Shown here one piece after another: positions 26,158 to 34,714 of a stretch of 64,000 nucleotides of DNA. The stretch's first letter is position 1, and each line of letters begins with the position of its first letter. Below the pieces are notes generated by a model. It was not told the origin of the DNA. It saw only the letters and a list, made by a program, of their open reading frames with translations, and did not search any database. The stretch comes from Variovorax sp. OV329 (GTDB lineage Bacteria > Pseudomonadota > Gammaproteobacteria > Burkholderiales > Burkholderiaceae_C). Location of the stretch: contig NZ_FOUG01000004.1 of assembly GCF_900114785.1 (NCBI RefSeq), positions 372,001 through 436,000 on the forward strand. Direction: 5' to 3'. Made by a program: the position numbers and the translations under genes.

Positions 26158-27987
26158 ATGGTCGAAGAAGAAATCATGGCCGGCCCGGCGGGCTTGGCCG
26201 AGCAAGCCGTGCCCGCCCGCACGGCAGCCACTGCGGCAACTGCTGCGTCTGCGGCCACACCGGACGCCACCGGCGCGACCGGGCCCGCAGCCGCTGCGGC
26301 CCTCGCTGCCGCTGCCCTGCTGGCCGCCTGCGGAGGTGGTGGCGGAGGCAGCGACAACGGCGGCGGCGCAGCGCCCGGCGGCAGCACGTCCGGCTCGCTG
26401 GCGCCGCTGGCGAATTCGCCCACTGGCAGCAGCTATGCCTACACCAGCGCCAAGAGCGATGCCGAGGCGGCGCGCTTCCTGATCCAGGCGCAGGGCTACG
26501 CCACCGACAGCGACATCGCGGCCGTGCGCTCGCAGGGCTACCTGCCCTGGCTTGCCGGGCAGTTCGATGCCGCGCCCACGCAAAGCGGCTGGGACTGGTT
26601 CAACGGCAAGTACCAGGCCGTGACCAACCTGAGCTTCGACAACATGATCTGGGCGCAGCTCATGGGCTCGAGCGACGGCATGCGCAAGCGCATGGCGCTG
26701 GCGCTGTCGGAGATCTTCGTGGTCTCGGGCAACGACATCGGCTCCAGCTTTCCCCATCACATGATGGCGCAGTACTGGGACACGCTGGTAGCCGGCGTCA
26801 CCGGCAACTTCCGCACCCTGCTGGAGGACATCAGCCTCAACCCGGCGATGGGCCACTACCTCAACACCAAGGGCAACCAGAAGGAGAACAGCCAGGGCCG
26901 GCAGCCGGACGAGAACTATGCGCGCGAGGTCATGCAGCTCATGACCATCGGCCTGGTGCAACTTGACAGCAAGGGCCAGCCGAAGACCGCCGGTGACGGC
27001 ACCCGGTTGGACTCCTACACGCAGGACGACGTGACCAACCTGGCGCGCGTCTTCACCGGCTACGACCTGAACGTGGCGGCCGGCGAGGAGAACGCAGGCG
27101 TCAGCACCCTGTGGACCACGCGGCCGATGGCGCTGTTCGCGGCGCGCCACTCGACGATGGCGGCCAACTTCCTGGGCGCCTCGGTGCCGGGCGGCACCGA
27201 CGGCAAGGCGGCGCTGAAGATCGCGCTGGACACGCTGCACGGCCATCCCAATGTCGGCCCCTTCATCGGCAAGCAGCTGATCCAGCGCCTGGTCACCAGC
27301 AACCCCAGCCCCGACTACGTGGGCCGCGTGACCGCGGTGTTCGAGAACAACGGTGCCGGCGTGCGCGGCGACATGCGCAGCGTGTTCGCCGCCGTGGTGC
27401 TGGACAACGAGGCACGCGGCCCGGCAGGCCTGTCGGACGCCAACTTCGGACGGCTGCGCGAGCCGATGCTGCGGCTGGTGCAATGGGGCCGCACCTTCGG
27501 CATCGGTTCCGCGCTGGGCACCTGGGGCATCGGCAACACGAGCGACAACGCGAACGGCCTGGGCCAGAGCCCGCTGCGCTCGCCCTCTGTGTTCAACTTC
27601 TTCAGGCCGGGCTACGTGCCGCCTTCCACCGCGATCGCCGGCAACGGCATGGTGGCGCCGGAGTTCCAGCTGGTGAACGAGACCACGGTCGGTGGCTACC
27701 TCAACTTCCTGCAGAACCGCATCTCGATCGGCAGCGGCTTCAACAAGGACGTGATCGCCAGCTACAACAGCGAGAAGGCCATCGTGCTCGACGCCTCGGC
27801 GCTGGTGGATCGGCTCAATCTGCTGATGTGCGGCGGCCAGCTCTCCAAGGCCAGCACCGACCTCATGAAGGGCGCGCTGGCCACGCCGGCCCTGACCGCA
27901 GCCAGCACCGACGCCAACAAGATGAACCGCATCTACGCAGCGGTCCTGATGGTGATGGGCTGCCCCGAATACCTCGTCCAGAAATAA
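26158..27987 (+). CDS. DUF1800 family exported protein
   Basis: 609 residues. The first ~57 are an unusual Ala-rich extension (PARTAATAATAASAATPD region) that ends in a lipobox-like LLAAC, followed by a glycine tract and a Ser/Asn/Gly linker. The DUF1800 domain then runs to the end, with LALSEIFVVSGNDIG, PDENYAREVMQLMTIGL and SPSVFNFFRPGYVPP. The family is of unknown function and almost always precedes a DUF1501 gene, as here. GAGGA stands 6 bases before the ATG. Open frame upstream to 26098 is not needed. Confidence 0.85.
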   Translation: MVEEEIMAGPAGLAEQAVPARTAATAATAASAATPDATGATGPAAAAALAAAALLAACGGGGGGSDNGGGAAPGGSTSGSLAPLANSPTGSSYAYTSAKSDAEAARFLIQAQGYATDSDIAAVRSQGYLPWLAGQFDAAPTQSGWDWFNGKYQAVTNLSFDNMIWAQLMGSSDGMRKRMALALSEIFVVSGNDIGSSFPHHMMAQYWDTLVAGVTGNFRTLLEDISLNPAMGHYLNTKGNQKENSQGRQPDENYAREVMQLMTIGLVQLDSKGQPKTAGDGTRLDSYTQDDVTNLARVFTGYDLNVAAGEENAGVSTLWTTRPMALFAARHSTMAANFLGASVPGGTDGKAALKIALDTLHGHPNVGPFIGKQLIQRLVTSNPSPDYVGRVTAVFENNGAGVRGDMRSVFAAVVLDNEARGPAGLSDANFGRLREPMLRLVQWGRTFGIGSALGTWGIGNTSDNANGLGQSPLRSPSVFNFFRPGYVPPSTAIAGNGMVAPEFQLVNETTVGGYLNFLQNRISIGSGFNKDVIASYNSEKAIVLDASALVDRLNLLMCGGQLSKASTDLMKGALATPALTAASTDANKMNRIYAAVLMVMGCPEYLVQK

Positions 27988-27997
27988 GGCGGCCCAC

Positions 27998-29509
27998 ATG
28001 CACTACATCGATCCCAAGGGCCACACCCGCCGCGCCTTCCTGCGACGTTCCGGCGCGCTGGCCATGGCCGGCACCGCCACGCCCTTCGCGCTGAGCCTGT
28101 CGGCCATGAGCGATGCCGCCGCGCAGACGGCCACCGACTACAAGGCGCTGGTCTGCGTCTTCCTGTATGGCGGCTGCGACTATTCCAACACCGTCATTCC
28201 CTACGACGACCTGAGCTACAACCAGTACAGCACCATCCGCGTGCCGCAGGCCTCGGGCGGCATCGCCATCGCCAAGGACACGGCGCTGGCCGCCACGGCG
28301 CTCAATCCGACCGTGGCCCTTCCCAATGGGCGGCAATTCGCGCTGCACCCGCAGATGACCGCGCTCAAGGGCCTGTTCGATGCCGGCACGGCGGCCGTGC
28401 AGCTCAACGTGGGCCCGCTGGTGGTTCCGCTGTCGCGCGCGCTCTACAACAACAGCAACAAGAAGCTGTACCCGGCGCCGCCCAAGCTCTTCTCGCACAA
28501 CGACCAGCAGTCGACCTGGCAGTCGTCCTCGCCCGAGGGCTCCACCATCGGCTGGGGCGGCAACATCGGCGACCTGGTGATGGGCGGCAACGGCAACTCG
28601 CTGTTCACCTGCATCTCGGTGTCGGGCAACGCCGTCTTCCTGTCGGGCGACAACGCGCTGCAATACCAGGTGAGCACCGGCGGTGCGGTGAAGATCAACA
28701 GCGTGAGCGGCACCGGCAGCGTGTTCGGCTCCAACACGGTGAAATCCGCCATGGCGCAGCTCGCGCAGCAGGCGCGCAGCCACAACCTGGAGAACGAATA
28801 CAACAAGGTGACAAAGCGCGCGGTGGACGCCGAAGGCCAGATCACCAGTGCCATCAGCGGTGTCACCTATCCCATCAACAACACCGGCGCAGCCGGCTCC
28901 TTTCCCGACACGGGCCTGGGCCGCCAGCTGGCGATGGTGGCGCGCCTGATCCGCGGACAGGGCGCGCTGGGTGCCAGGCGGCAGGTGTTCTTCGTCTCCA
29001 TGGGCGGCTTCGACCTGCACGACAACCTTATCGGCAGCCAGGGGCCGCTGCTCAAGCAGCTCAGCGATGCGATGTCGGCCTTCCAGGGCGCCATGGCCAC
29101 CGCCGGCCTGGGCGACAAGGTCACGACCTTCACTGCCTCCGACTTCGGCCGCACGCTGGCGTCGAACGGCGACGGCACCGACCACGGCTGGGGCAACCAC
29201 CACTTCATGGTGGGCGGCGCGGTCAAGGGCAACGCCATCTACGGCTACGCGCCGCCGGTGAGCATCATCAACGACAGCAAGCTCGCGGGCTACGAGGGCC
29301 ACGTGGGCCAGGGCCGCCTTATTCCCACCACCTCGGTGGACCAGTACGGCGCCACCATGGGCAAGTGGTTCGGCCTGAACGACGCGCAGCTGGCCGAGAT
29401 CCTGCCCAACCTGAAGAACTTCGGCGGTTCGCTGACGGCGAACGAAACCGCGGGCGCCAGCGTGACCTACGACTATCCGAAGGACGTGGGGTTCATGAAG
29501 CCGGCCTGA
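27998..29509 (+). CDS. DUF1501 family protein with Tat-type signal
   Basis: 503 residues. The N-terminus carries the twin-arginine pattern RRAFLRRSGALAMAGTATP followed by a hydrophobic stretch and AAAQ, so export by Tat is likely. The rest is DUF1501 (sulfatase-like fold): VCVFLYGGCDYSNTV, VFFVSMGGFDLHDN and TASDFGRTL with DHGWGNHHF near the C-terminus. Gly-Gly-Cys-Asp replaces the usual GG(N/G)D. It follows the DUF1800 gene by 10 bases; the two probably act together outside the cytoplasm. Its 3' end overlaps the convergent IclR gene by 17 bases. Confidence 0.87.
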   Translation: MHYIDPKGHTRRAFLRRSGALAMAGTATPFALSLSAMSDAAAQTATDYKALVCVFLYGGCDYSNTVIPYDDLSYNQYSTIRVPQASGGIAIAKDTALAATALNPTVALPNGRQFALHPQMTALKGLFDAGTAAVQLNVGPLVVPLSRALYNNSNKKLYPAPPKLFSHNDQQSTWQSSSPEGSTIGWGGNIGDLVMGGNGNSLFTCISVSGNAVFLSGDNALQYQVSTGGAVKINSVSGTGSVFGSNTVKSAMAQLAQQARSHNLENEYNKVTKRAVDAEGQITSAISGVTYPINNTGAAGSFPDTGLGRQLAMVARLIRGQGALGARRQVFFVSMGGFDLHDNLIGSQGPLLKQLSDAMSAFQGAMATAGLGDKVTTFTASDFGRTLASNGDGTDHGWGNHHFMVGGAVKGNAIYGYAPPVSIINDSKLAGYEGHVGQGRLIPTTSVDQYGATMGKWFGLNDAQLAEILPNLKNFGGSLTANETAGASVTYDYPKDVGFMKPA

Positions 29510-30308
29510 CGGCCAGCGCCCCGAGCCGCTGCGAGACCTCGCTGGCGCAGCCCGACAGGGCACGCGCCAGCGGGCCATCCCAGGCCGTGTCCAGCACGCC
29601 CGCCGGACCGATCACCGTGAGCGCCAGCACGATCGCCCCGGTGTGGTCGAACACCGGCGCCGACATCGCATTGATGCCCGGGATGACCTCGCCCTCGGAG
29701 CGGCTGAGGCCGTGCTTGCGCACCTCGTCCAGGCTGGCCTCGAACTCGTTCCAGGGCGGAACCGCCGGGGCCGGCGGCATGCCGGGCTCGTCGCCGGCAC
29801 CGCCTCGACGGCGCTCTTCCTCCAGCATCTTCTTCACCACCTCGCTGGCCAGGTAGGCACCGAAGATCCGGCCCGACGCGGTGCTGGTGAGCGAGAACAC
29901 CGTGCCGTGCCGCATGTTCACATGCACCGGCGAGGGCGACTCCGCCACCCGAACGATGGTCGAGCCGCGCGCCCCCCACACCGCGATCGCCACCGTCTGC
30001 CCGATCTGCTGCGACAGCTCGGCGATCAGCGGCGTGGCCACGTGCACCGGGTTGGCCTGCTGCAGGCTGATCAGCCCCAGCTGCAGCGCCAAGGGCCCAA
30101 GCTGATAGTGGCCATTGCTGCGGTCTTGCTCGATGAGCCCCAGCCGACCGAAACTGACCATGTACGGGTGCGCCTTGGCGGGCGCCATGTCGGCCTCGCG
30201 GGCCAGGTCCTTGAGCGCCATGGGGCGGCCGTGGTGCACCAGCGCCTTCAAGAGCTGGCCGCCCACCTCGATGCTCTGGATGCCGCGCTGGTTGGAGTCA
30301 GTGGCCAC
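29493..30308 (-). CDS. IclR family regulator of the homogentisate operon
   Basis: 271 residues starting at a GTG with an AGGGG 8 bases upstream. The N-terminal winged helix reads IQSIEVGGQLLKALVHHGRP and LARE...MAPAKAHPYMVSF, and the C-terminal ligand-binding domain includes HGTVFSLTSTASGRIFGAY and EVIPGINAMSAPVFDHTG. An insert EEERRRGGAGDEPGMPPAPA lengthens the effector domain. It is divergent from the MBL-hydroxylase-hmgA-fahA operon and most likely controls it, with an aromatic intermediate as effector. The gap holds three copies of an AATTCGTT repeat. Confidence 0.9.
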   Translation of the reverse strand: MATDSNQRGIQSIEVGGQLLKALVHHGRPMALKDLAREADMAPAKAHPYMVSFGRLGLIEQDRSNGHYQLGPLALQLGLISLQQANPVHVATPLIAELSQQIGQTVAIAVWGARGSTIVRVAESPSPVHVNMRHGTVFSLTSTASGRIFGAYLASEVVKKMLEEERRRGGAGDEPGMPPAPAVPPWNEFEASLDEVRKHGLSRSEGEVIPGINAMSAPVFDHTGAIVLALTVIGPAGVLDTAWDGPLARALSGCASEVSQRLGALAVRPAS

Positions 30309-30327
30309 GGTATTCGCCCCTCAGGAG

Positions 30328-30409
30328 AAATTCGTTGATACAAAAAGCATTAGACATTATCTGATTGCGGTCCTACACTCCGGCAAAATTCGTTCAATGC
30401 GAATTCGTT
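30328..30409. promoter_or_regulatory. triple AATTCGTT repeat in the IclR/MBL divergent gap
   Basis: AAATTCGTT occurs at 30328-30336, and AATTCGTT recurs at 30387-30394 and 30402-30409, all in the same orientation; the last copy includes the palindrome CGAATTCG (30400-30407). The whole gap is AT-rich against a GC-rich background. The copies lie 27-108 bases upstream of the MBL start and are the likely binding sites of the adjacent IclR regulator. Confidence 0.55.
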
Positions 30410-30435
30410 TACCTTAGACGAACAGGAGACACACG

Positions 30436-31401
30436 ATGAGCCAGCAGCCCACCAAGGCATTCGCCAGCCAGGCCGACCTCGAAGAGAAGAAGGTCACGTT
30501 CAGCCAGATCTCGGAGCACGCCTGGGCGTACACCGCCGAGGGCGACCCGAACACCGGCATCATCATCGGCGACGACGCCGTGCTGGTGGCCGACACGCAG
30601 GCCACGCCGGCCATGGCCGCGGACGTGATCCGCCGCATCCGCGAGGTCACCGACAAGCCCATCAAGTACGTCGTCCTGACGCACTACCACGCGGTGCGCG
30701 TGCTGGGCGCCAGCGCCTACCAGCCCCAGCAGATCATCGCCAGCCAGGACACCTACGACCTGATCGTGGAGCGCGGCGAGCAGGACAAGGCCAGCGAGAT
30801 CGGCCGCTTCCCGCGTCTGTTCTCCAACGTGGAGACGGTGCCCCCGGGGATGACCTGGCCCACCATGACCTTCACCGGCAAGATGACGCTGTGGCTGGGC
30901 AAGCTGGAAGTGCAGCTGCTGCAGCTGGGCCGCGGCCATACCAAGGGCGACACCATCGTGTGGCTGCCCGGCGAGAAGGCCCTGCTGTCGGGCGACCTGG
31001 TGGAGTTCGGTGCCACGCCCTACGCGGGCGACGCCTACTTCAAGGACTGGCCGCAGACGCTGGACAACCTCGCCGCGCTCAAGCCAAAAGTGCTGGTGCC
31101 CGGCCGTGGCGCGGCGTTGACCACGCCGGAGGAAGTGAGCAAGGGCCTGAGCGAAACGCGCGACTTCATCGCCGACATGCACGCCTCGGTGAAGGCCGGC
31201 GTGGCCGCGGGCAAGGACCTGAACGCGGTCTACAAGGACACCTACGCGGCGCTCAAGCCCAAGTACGGCCACTGGGTCATCTTCGACCACTGCCTGCCCT
31301 TCGACGTGACGCGCTGCTACGACGAGTCGACGAAGCACGTCGACCCGCGCATCTGGACGGCCGAGCGCGACGTGGAGATGTGGAAGGCGCTGGAAAACTG
31401 A
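30436..31401 (+). CDS. metallo-beta-lactamase fold protein with a reduced metal site
   Basis: 321 residues, MBL fold. The signature HxHxDH appears as THYHAVRVLG, so the Asp and the last His are replaced by Val and Arg. GRGHTKGD supplies the next His and LLSGDLVEF the bridging Asp, while the last histidine (usually GHG) is Arg in PGRGAAL. One metal site could still form; the second appears lost. It is the first gene of the homogentisate operon, preceded by AGGAGA. It may hydrolyse a thioester or lactone of the aromatic pathway, but this is a guess. Confidence 0.82.
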   Translation: MSQQPTKAFASQADLEEKKVTFSQISEHAWAYTAEGDPNTGIIIGDDAVLVADTQATPAMAADVIRRIREVTDKPIKYVVLTHYHAVRVLGASAYQPQQIIASQDTYDLIVERGEQDKASEIGRFPRLFSNVETVPPGMTWPTMTFTGKMTLWLGKLEVQLLQLGRGHTKGDTIVWLPGEKALLSGDLVEFGATPYAGDAYFKDWPQTLDNLAALKPKVLVPGRGAALTTPEEVSKGLSETRDFIADMHASVKAGVAAGKDLNAVYKDTYAALKPKYGHWVIFDHCLPFDVTRCYDESTKHVDPRIWTAERDVEMWKALEN

Positions 31402-31426
31402 GTCGAGGCGGGAAGGCCGCATCGCC

Positions 31427-33121
31427 ATGAACCTGAAGGACTTCGCCGCCGCTGCCGCCGCCGACGCGGCCGGCCCACTCGACTATCAGCAAGTCGCGTT
31501 CGACTACGTTCGCCACGCCGACCAGGACGCCGCCGTGCCGGGGCGCCGCCCGGTGGTCGTGGTGGGCGCCGGCCCGGTGGGCCTGGCCCTGGCCATCGAC
31601 CTGGCGCAGAAGAAGGTGCCGGTGCTGGTGCTGGAAGGCGGCAGTGCGCTGTCCACCGGCTCGCGGGCCATCTGCTTCGCCAAGCGCACGCTGGAGGTCT
31701 TCGACCGGCTGGGCTGCGCCGACCGCATGGTGGACAAGGGCGTGTCGTGGAAGGTGGGCCGGGTCTACTTCGGCACCGAGGAGGTGTACCGCTTCGACCT
31801 GCTGCCCGAGGCAGGCCACGAGCGCCCGGCCTTCATCAACCTGCAGCAGTACTACGTCGAAGGCTACCTGGTGCAGCAGGCGGCACAGCTTCCAAACATC
31901 GAGCTGCGCTGGCACAACAAGGTGACCGGCCTGGTGCAGCAGGACGACGGCGTGCGCCTGACCATCGAGACGCCCGAGGGCCGCTACGAGCTGGACGCCG
32001 ACTACGTGGCGGCCTGTGACGGCTCGCGCTCGCAGCTGCGGGCGCTGCTGGGACAGGAGGCCAAGGGCCGCGTGTTCCGCGACCGCTTCCTGATCGCCGA
32101 CATCTCGATGGACGTGGAACTGCCGACCGAGCGCCGCTTCTGGTTCGCGCCGCCCTTCCATCCTGGCCAGAGCGTGCTGCTGCACAGGCAGGCCGACGGC
32201 ATGTGGCGCGTGGACTTCCAGCTCGGCTGGGACGCCGACCCGGTGGCCGAGCGCCAGCATGAGCGCATCCGGCCGCGGGTGCGGGCCCTGCTCGACAGCA
32301 TCGGCCACCCGCAGGCGCAGTTCGAGATCGGCTGGGCGAGCGTCTACACCTTCGCCTGCCAGCGCATGGAGCGCTTCCGCCACGGCCGCGTGCTCTTCGC
32401 CGGCGACAGCGCGCACGGCGTGTCGCCCTTCGGTGCGCGCGGCGCCAACTCGGGCGTGCAGGACGCGGAGAACCTGGCGTGGAAGCTCGCCGCCGTGCTG
32501 CGCGGCGAGGCCCCGCCCACGCTGCTGGACAGCTACGGCAGCGAGCGCGAATACGCGGCCGACGAGAACATCCGCCACTCGACCCGTGCCACCGACTTCA
32601 TCACGCCCAAGAGCGAGGTGAGCCGGCTGTACCGCGACGCGGTGCTGGCGCTGTCGAACAAGCATGTGTTCGCGCGCACGCTGGTCAACAGCGGACGGCT
32701 CTCGACCGCCACCGTGCTGCGTGGCTCGCCGCTGAGCGCGCCGGATGCGGATGCCTTCGCCGGCGCCATGGTCCCCGGCGCCTCGGCCGCCGATGCGCCG
32801 GTGCTGCGCGCCGATGGCAGCACGGGCTGGCTGCTGCGCTCGCTCGCGCCGCACCAGTTCAACCTGCTGGTCTTCGGCGAGGGCGATGGCAAGACGCGCG
32901 TGGACGCGCTGGGTGCCCAGGTGAACGTGGTGCGGATTCCGCTCGACGAGGCCCACACGGTCGCCGCTCAGCGCTTCGACGCGCAGCCCGGCACCGCCTA
33001 CCTGCTGCGCCCCGACCAGCACGTGTGCGCGCGCTGGCGCCATGCCGATGCACAGGCGATCGGCGCCGCACTGGAGCGCGCGCTGGGCCGCGTGCCCGCG
33101 CCCGAGCGCGCAGCCGCTTGA
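31427..33121 (+). CDS. MhpA-like FAD-dependent aromatic hydroxylase
   Basis: 564 residues of the group A flavoprotein monooxygenases. The FAD dinucleotide motif is VVGAGPVGLALAIDLAQKK and the second FAD motif is VLFAGDSAHGVSPFGARGAN, followed by SGVQDAENLAWKLAAVL. A C-terminal thioredoxin-like domain is present, as in MhpA/phenol hydroxylase relatives. Placed directly before hmgA and fahA, it could form homogentisate by para-hydroxylating a 3-hydroxyphenylacetate-type substrate. That is inferred from context. It starts 25 bases after the MBL gene. Confidence 0.88.
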   Translation: MNLKDFAAAAAADAAGPLDYQQVAFDYVRHADQDAAVPGRRPVVVVGAGPVGLALAIDLAQKKVPVLVLEGGSALSTGSRAICFAKRTLEVFDRLGCADRMVDKGVSWKVGRVYFGTEEVYRFDLLPEAGHERPAFINLQQYYVEGYLVQQAAQLPNIELRWHNKVTGLVQQDDGVRLTIETPEGRYELDADYVAACDGSRSQLRALLGQEAKGRVFRDRFLIADISMDVELPTERRFWFAPPFHPGQSVLLHRQADGMWRVDFQLGWDADPVAERQHERIRPRVRALLDSIGHPQAQFEIGWASVYTFACQRMERFRHGRVLFAGDSAHGVSPFGARGANSGVQDAENLAWKLAAVLRGEAPPTLLDSYGSEREYAADENIRHSTRATDFITPKSEVSRLYRDAVLALSNKHVFARTLVNSGRLSTATVLRGSPLSAPDADAFAGAMVPGASAADAPVLRADGSTGWLLRSLAPHQFNLLVFGEGDGKTRVDALGAQVNVVRIPLDEAHTVAAQRFDAQPGTAYLLRPDQHVCARWRHADAQAIGAALERALGRVPAPERAAA

Positions 33122-33132
33122 AGGACATCGAG

Positions 33133-33333
33133 ATGAGCAGCACCCAGCACCTGATCACCGACGCGCACCTGGAGTCGCCCGACGACTTCTACGAGGCATT
33201 GATCGAGGCCCACCAGGGCCTGAGCACCGAGCAGAGCCATGCGCTCAACGCGCGCCTGGTGCTCCTTCTGGCCAACCACATCGGCGCGCTGCCGGTCCTG
33301 CGCGAGGCGCTGGCCGCCGCGCGCGAGGCCTGA
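33133..33333 (+). CDS. DUF2783 small protein
   Basis: A 66-residue acidic, helical protein beginning MSSTQHLITDAHLESPDDFY and containing LNARLVLLLANHIG. Proteins of this family (DUF2783) are usually encoded next to an FAD-dependent hydroxylase, as here, and may be a small subunit or assembly factor. It begins 11 bases after the hydroxylase stop. No catalytic residues are evident. Confidence 0.8.
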   Translation: MSSTQHLITDAHLESPDDFYEALIEAHQGLSTEQSHALNARLVLLLANHIGALPVLREALAAAREA

Positions 33334-33366
33334 ATCCATCATCCATTCGACGACGAGAGCACCGCC

Positions 33367-34683
33367 ATGAGTTCTTCCCACACCACGGAGCGCCGCTACC
33401 AGAGCGGCTTCGGCAACGAGTACGCCACCGAGGCGGTGGCCGGTGCGCTGCCGCAGGGCCGCAACAGCCCGCAGCGCGCGCCCTTCGACCTGTACCCCGA
33501 GCTGATCTCCGGCACTGCCTTCACCGCGCCGCGGCACGAGAACCGCCGCAGCTGGGTGTACCGCCGCCAGCCCTCGGTGGTGGCCGGCCGCTACAAGCCT
33601 TATGCGCAAGCGAGCTGGCGCACCGGCGGCGACCGCGAGGTGGCCGTGCCGCCCGAGCCGATGCGCTGGCACCCGGCGCCGCTGCCGGCCAATGTCGCCG
33701 ACATCGACTTCGTCGACGGCGTGCACACGCTGGCCGCCAACGGTGATGCCGACGCGCAGCTGGGCATCGCGGTCCACATGTACCTGGCCGGCCGCTCGAT
33801 GGAGAAGCGCGCCTTCGTCAATGCCGACGGCGAGATCCTCTTCGTGCCGCAGCAGGGCCGCCTGGTCATCACCAGCGAGATGGGCGTGCTGGAGGTGAAG
33901 CCGGGCGAGATCGCCCTGGTGCCGCGCGGCGTCGTGTTCAAGGTGGCGCTGCCCGACGGCCCCTCGCGCGGCTACCTGTGCGAGAACTACGGCGCGCAGT
34001 TCCGCCTGCCGGAGCTGGGCCCCATCGGCTCCAACGGCCTGGCCAACGCACGCGACTTCCAGGCGCCCGTGGCCGCCTACGAGCACGAGGGCGAGGTCGC
34101 CTACGAACTGGTGAAGAAGTTCGGCGGCCGCTTCTGGACCGCGCCCACCAGCCACTCGCCTTTCAACGTGGTGGCCTGGCACGGCAACCTCTCGCCGGTG
34201 AAGTACGACACGGTCAACTTCATGACCATCGGCTCGATCAGCTTCGACCATCCCGATCCGTCCATCTTCACCGTGCTCACCTCGCCCAGCGACACGCCCG
34301 GCACGGCCAACTGCGACTTCGTCATCTTCCCGCCGCGCTGGCTGGTGATGGAGAACACCTTCCGTCCGCCCTGGTACCACCGCAACGTGATGAGCGAGTT
34401 CATGGGCCTGGTGTATGGCGAGTACGACGCCAAGCCGGGCGGCTTCAAGCCCGGCGGCGCCAGCCTGCACAACGCCATGGTGCCGCACGGCCCCGACGAG
34501 GAAGCCTTCGACAAGGCCAGCCACATGGACCTCAAGCCGCAGAAGCTGGACAACACGCTGGCCTTCATGTTCGAGAGCCGCTATCGCTTCATTCCCACCG
34601 AGGCCGCGCTGAACAGCCCGGTGCTCGACGACGACTACGCCGACTGCTGGGCTGGCCTCAAGGACCAGTTCAAGCCCGCCTGA
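33367..34683 (+). CDS. hmgA: homogentisate 1,2-dioxygenase
   Basis: Cleaves the ring of homogentisate to maleylacetoacetate with non-haem Fe(II). The 438-residue length is normal. Recognised segments: [14 protein letters not shown] near the N-terminus, [40 protein letters not shown] and the iron-ligand region [17 protein letters not shown]. It lies 33 bases after the DUF2783 gene and 31 bases before fahA. Confidence 0.97.
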   Translation: MSSSHTTERRYQSGFGNEYATEAVAGALPQGRNSPQRAPFDLYPELISGTAFTAPRHENRRSWVYRRQPSVVAGRYKPYAQASWRTGGDREVAVPPEPMRWHPAPLPANVADIDFVDGVHTLAANGDADAQLGIAVHMYLAGRSMEKRAFVNADGEILFVPQQGRLVITSEMGVLEVKPGEIALVPRGVVFKVALPDGPSRGYLCENYGAQFRLPELGPIGSNGLANARDFQAPVAAYEHEGEVAYELVKKFGGRFWTAPTSHSPFNVVAWHGNLSPVKYDTVNFMTIGSISFDHPDPSIFTVLTSPSDTPGTANCDFVIFPPRWLVMENTFRPPWYHRNVMSEFMGLVYGEYDAKPGGFKPGGASLHNAMVPHGPDEEAFDKASHMDLKPQKLDNTLAFMFESRYRFIPTEAALNSPVLDDDYADCWAGLKDQFKPA

Positions 34684-34714
34684 GCCAGAGCCTGCCCAAC
34701 ACGAAGAGATCCAC

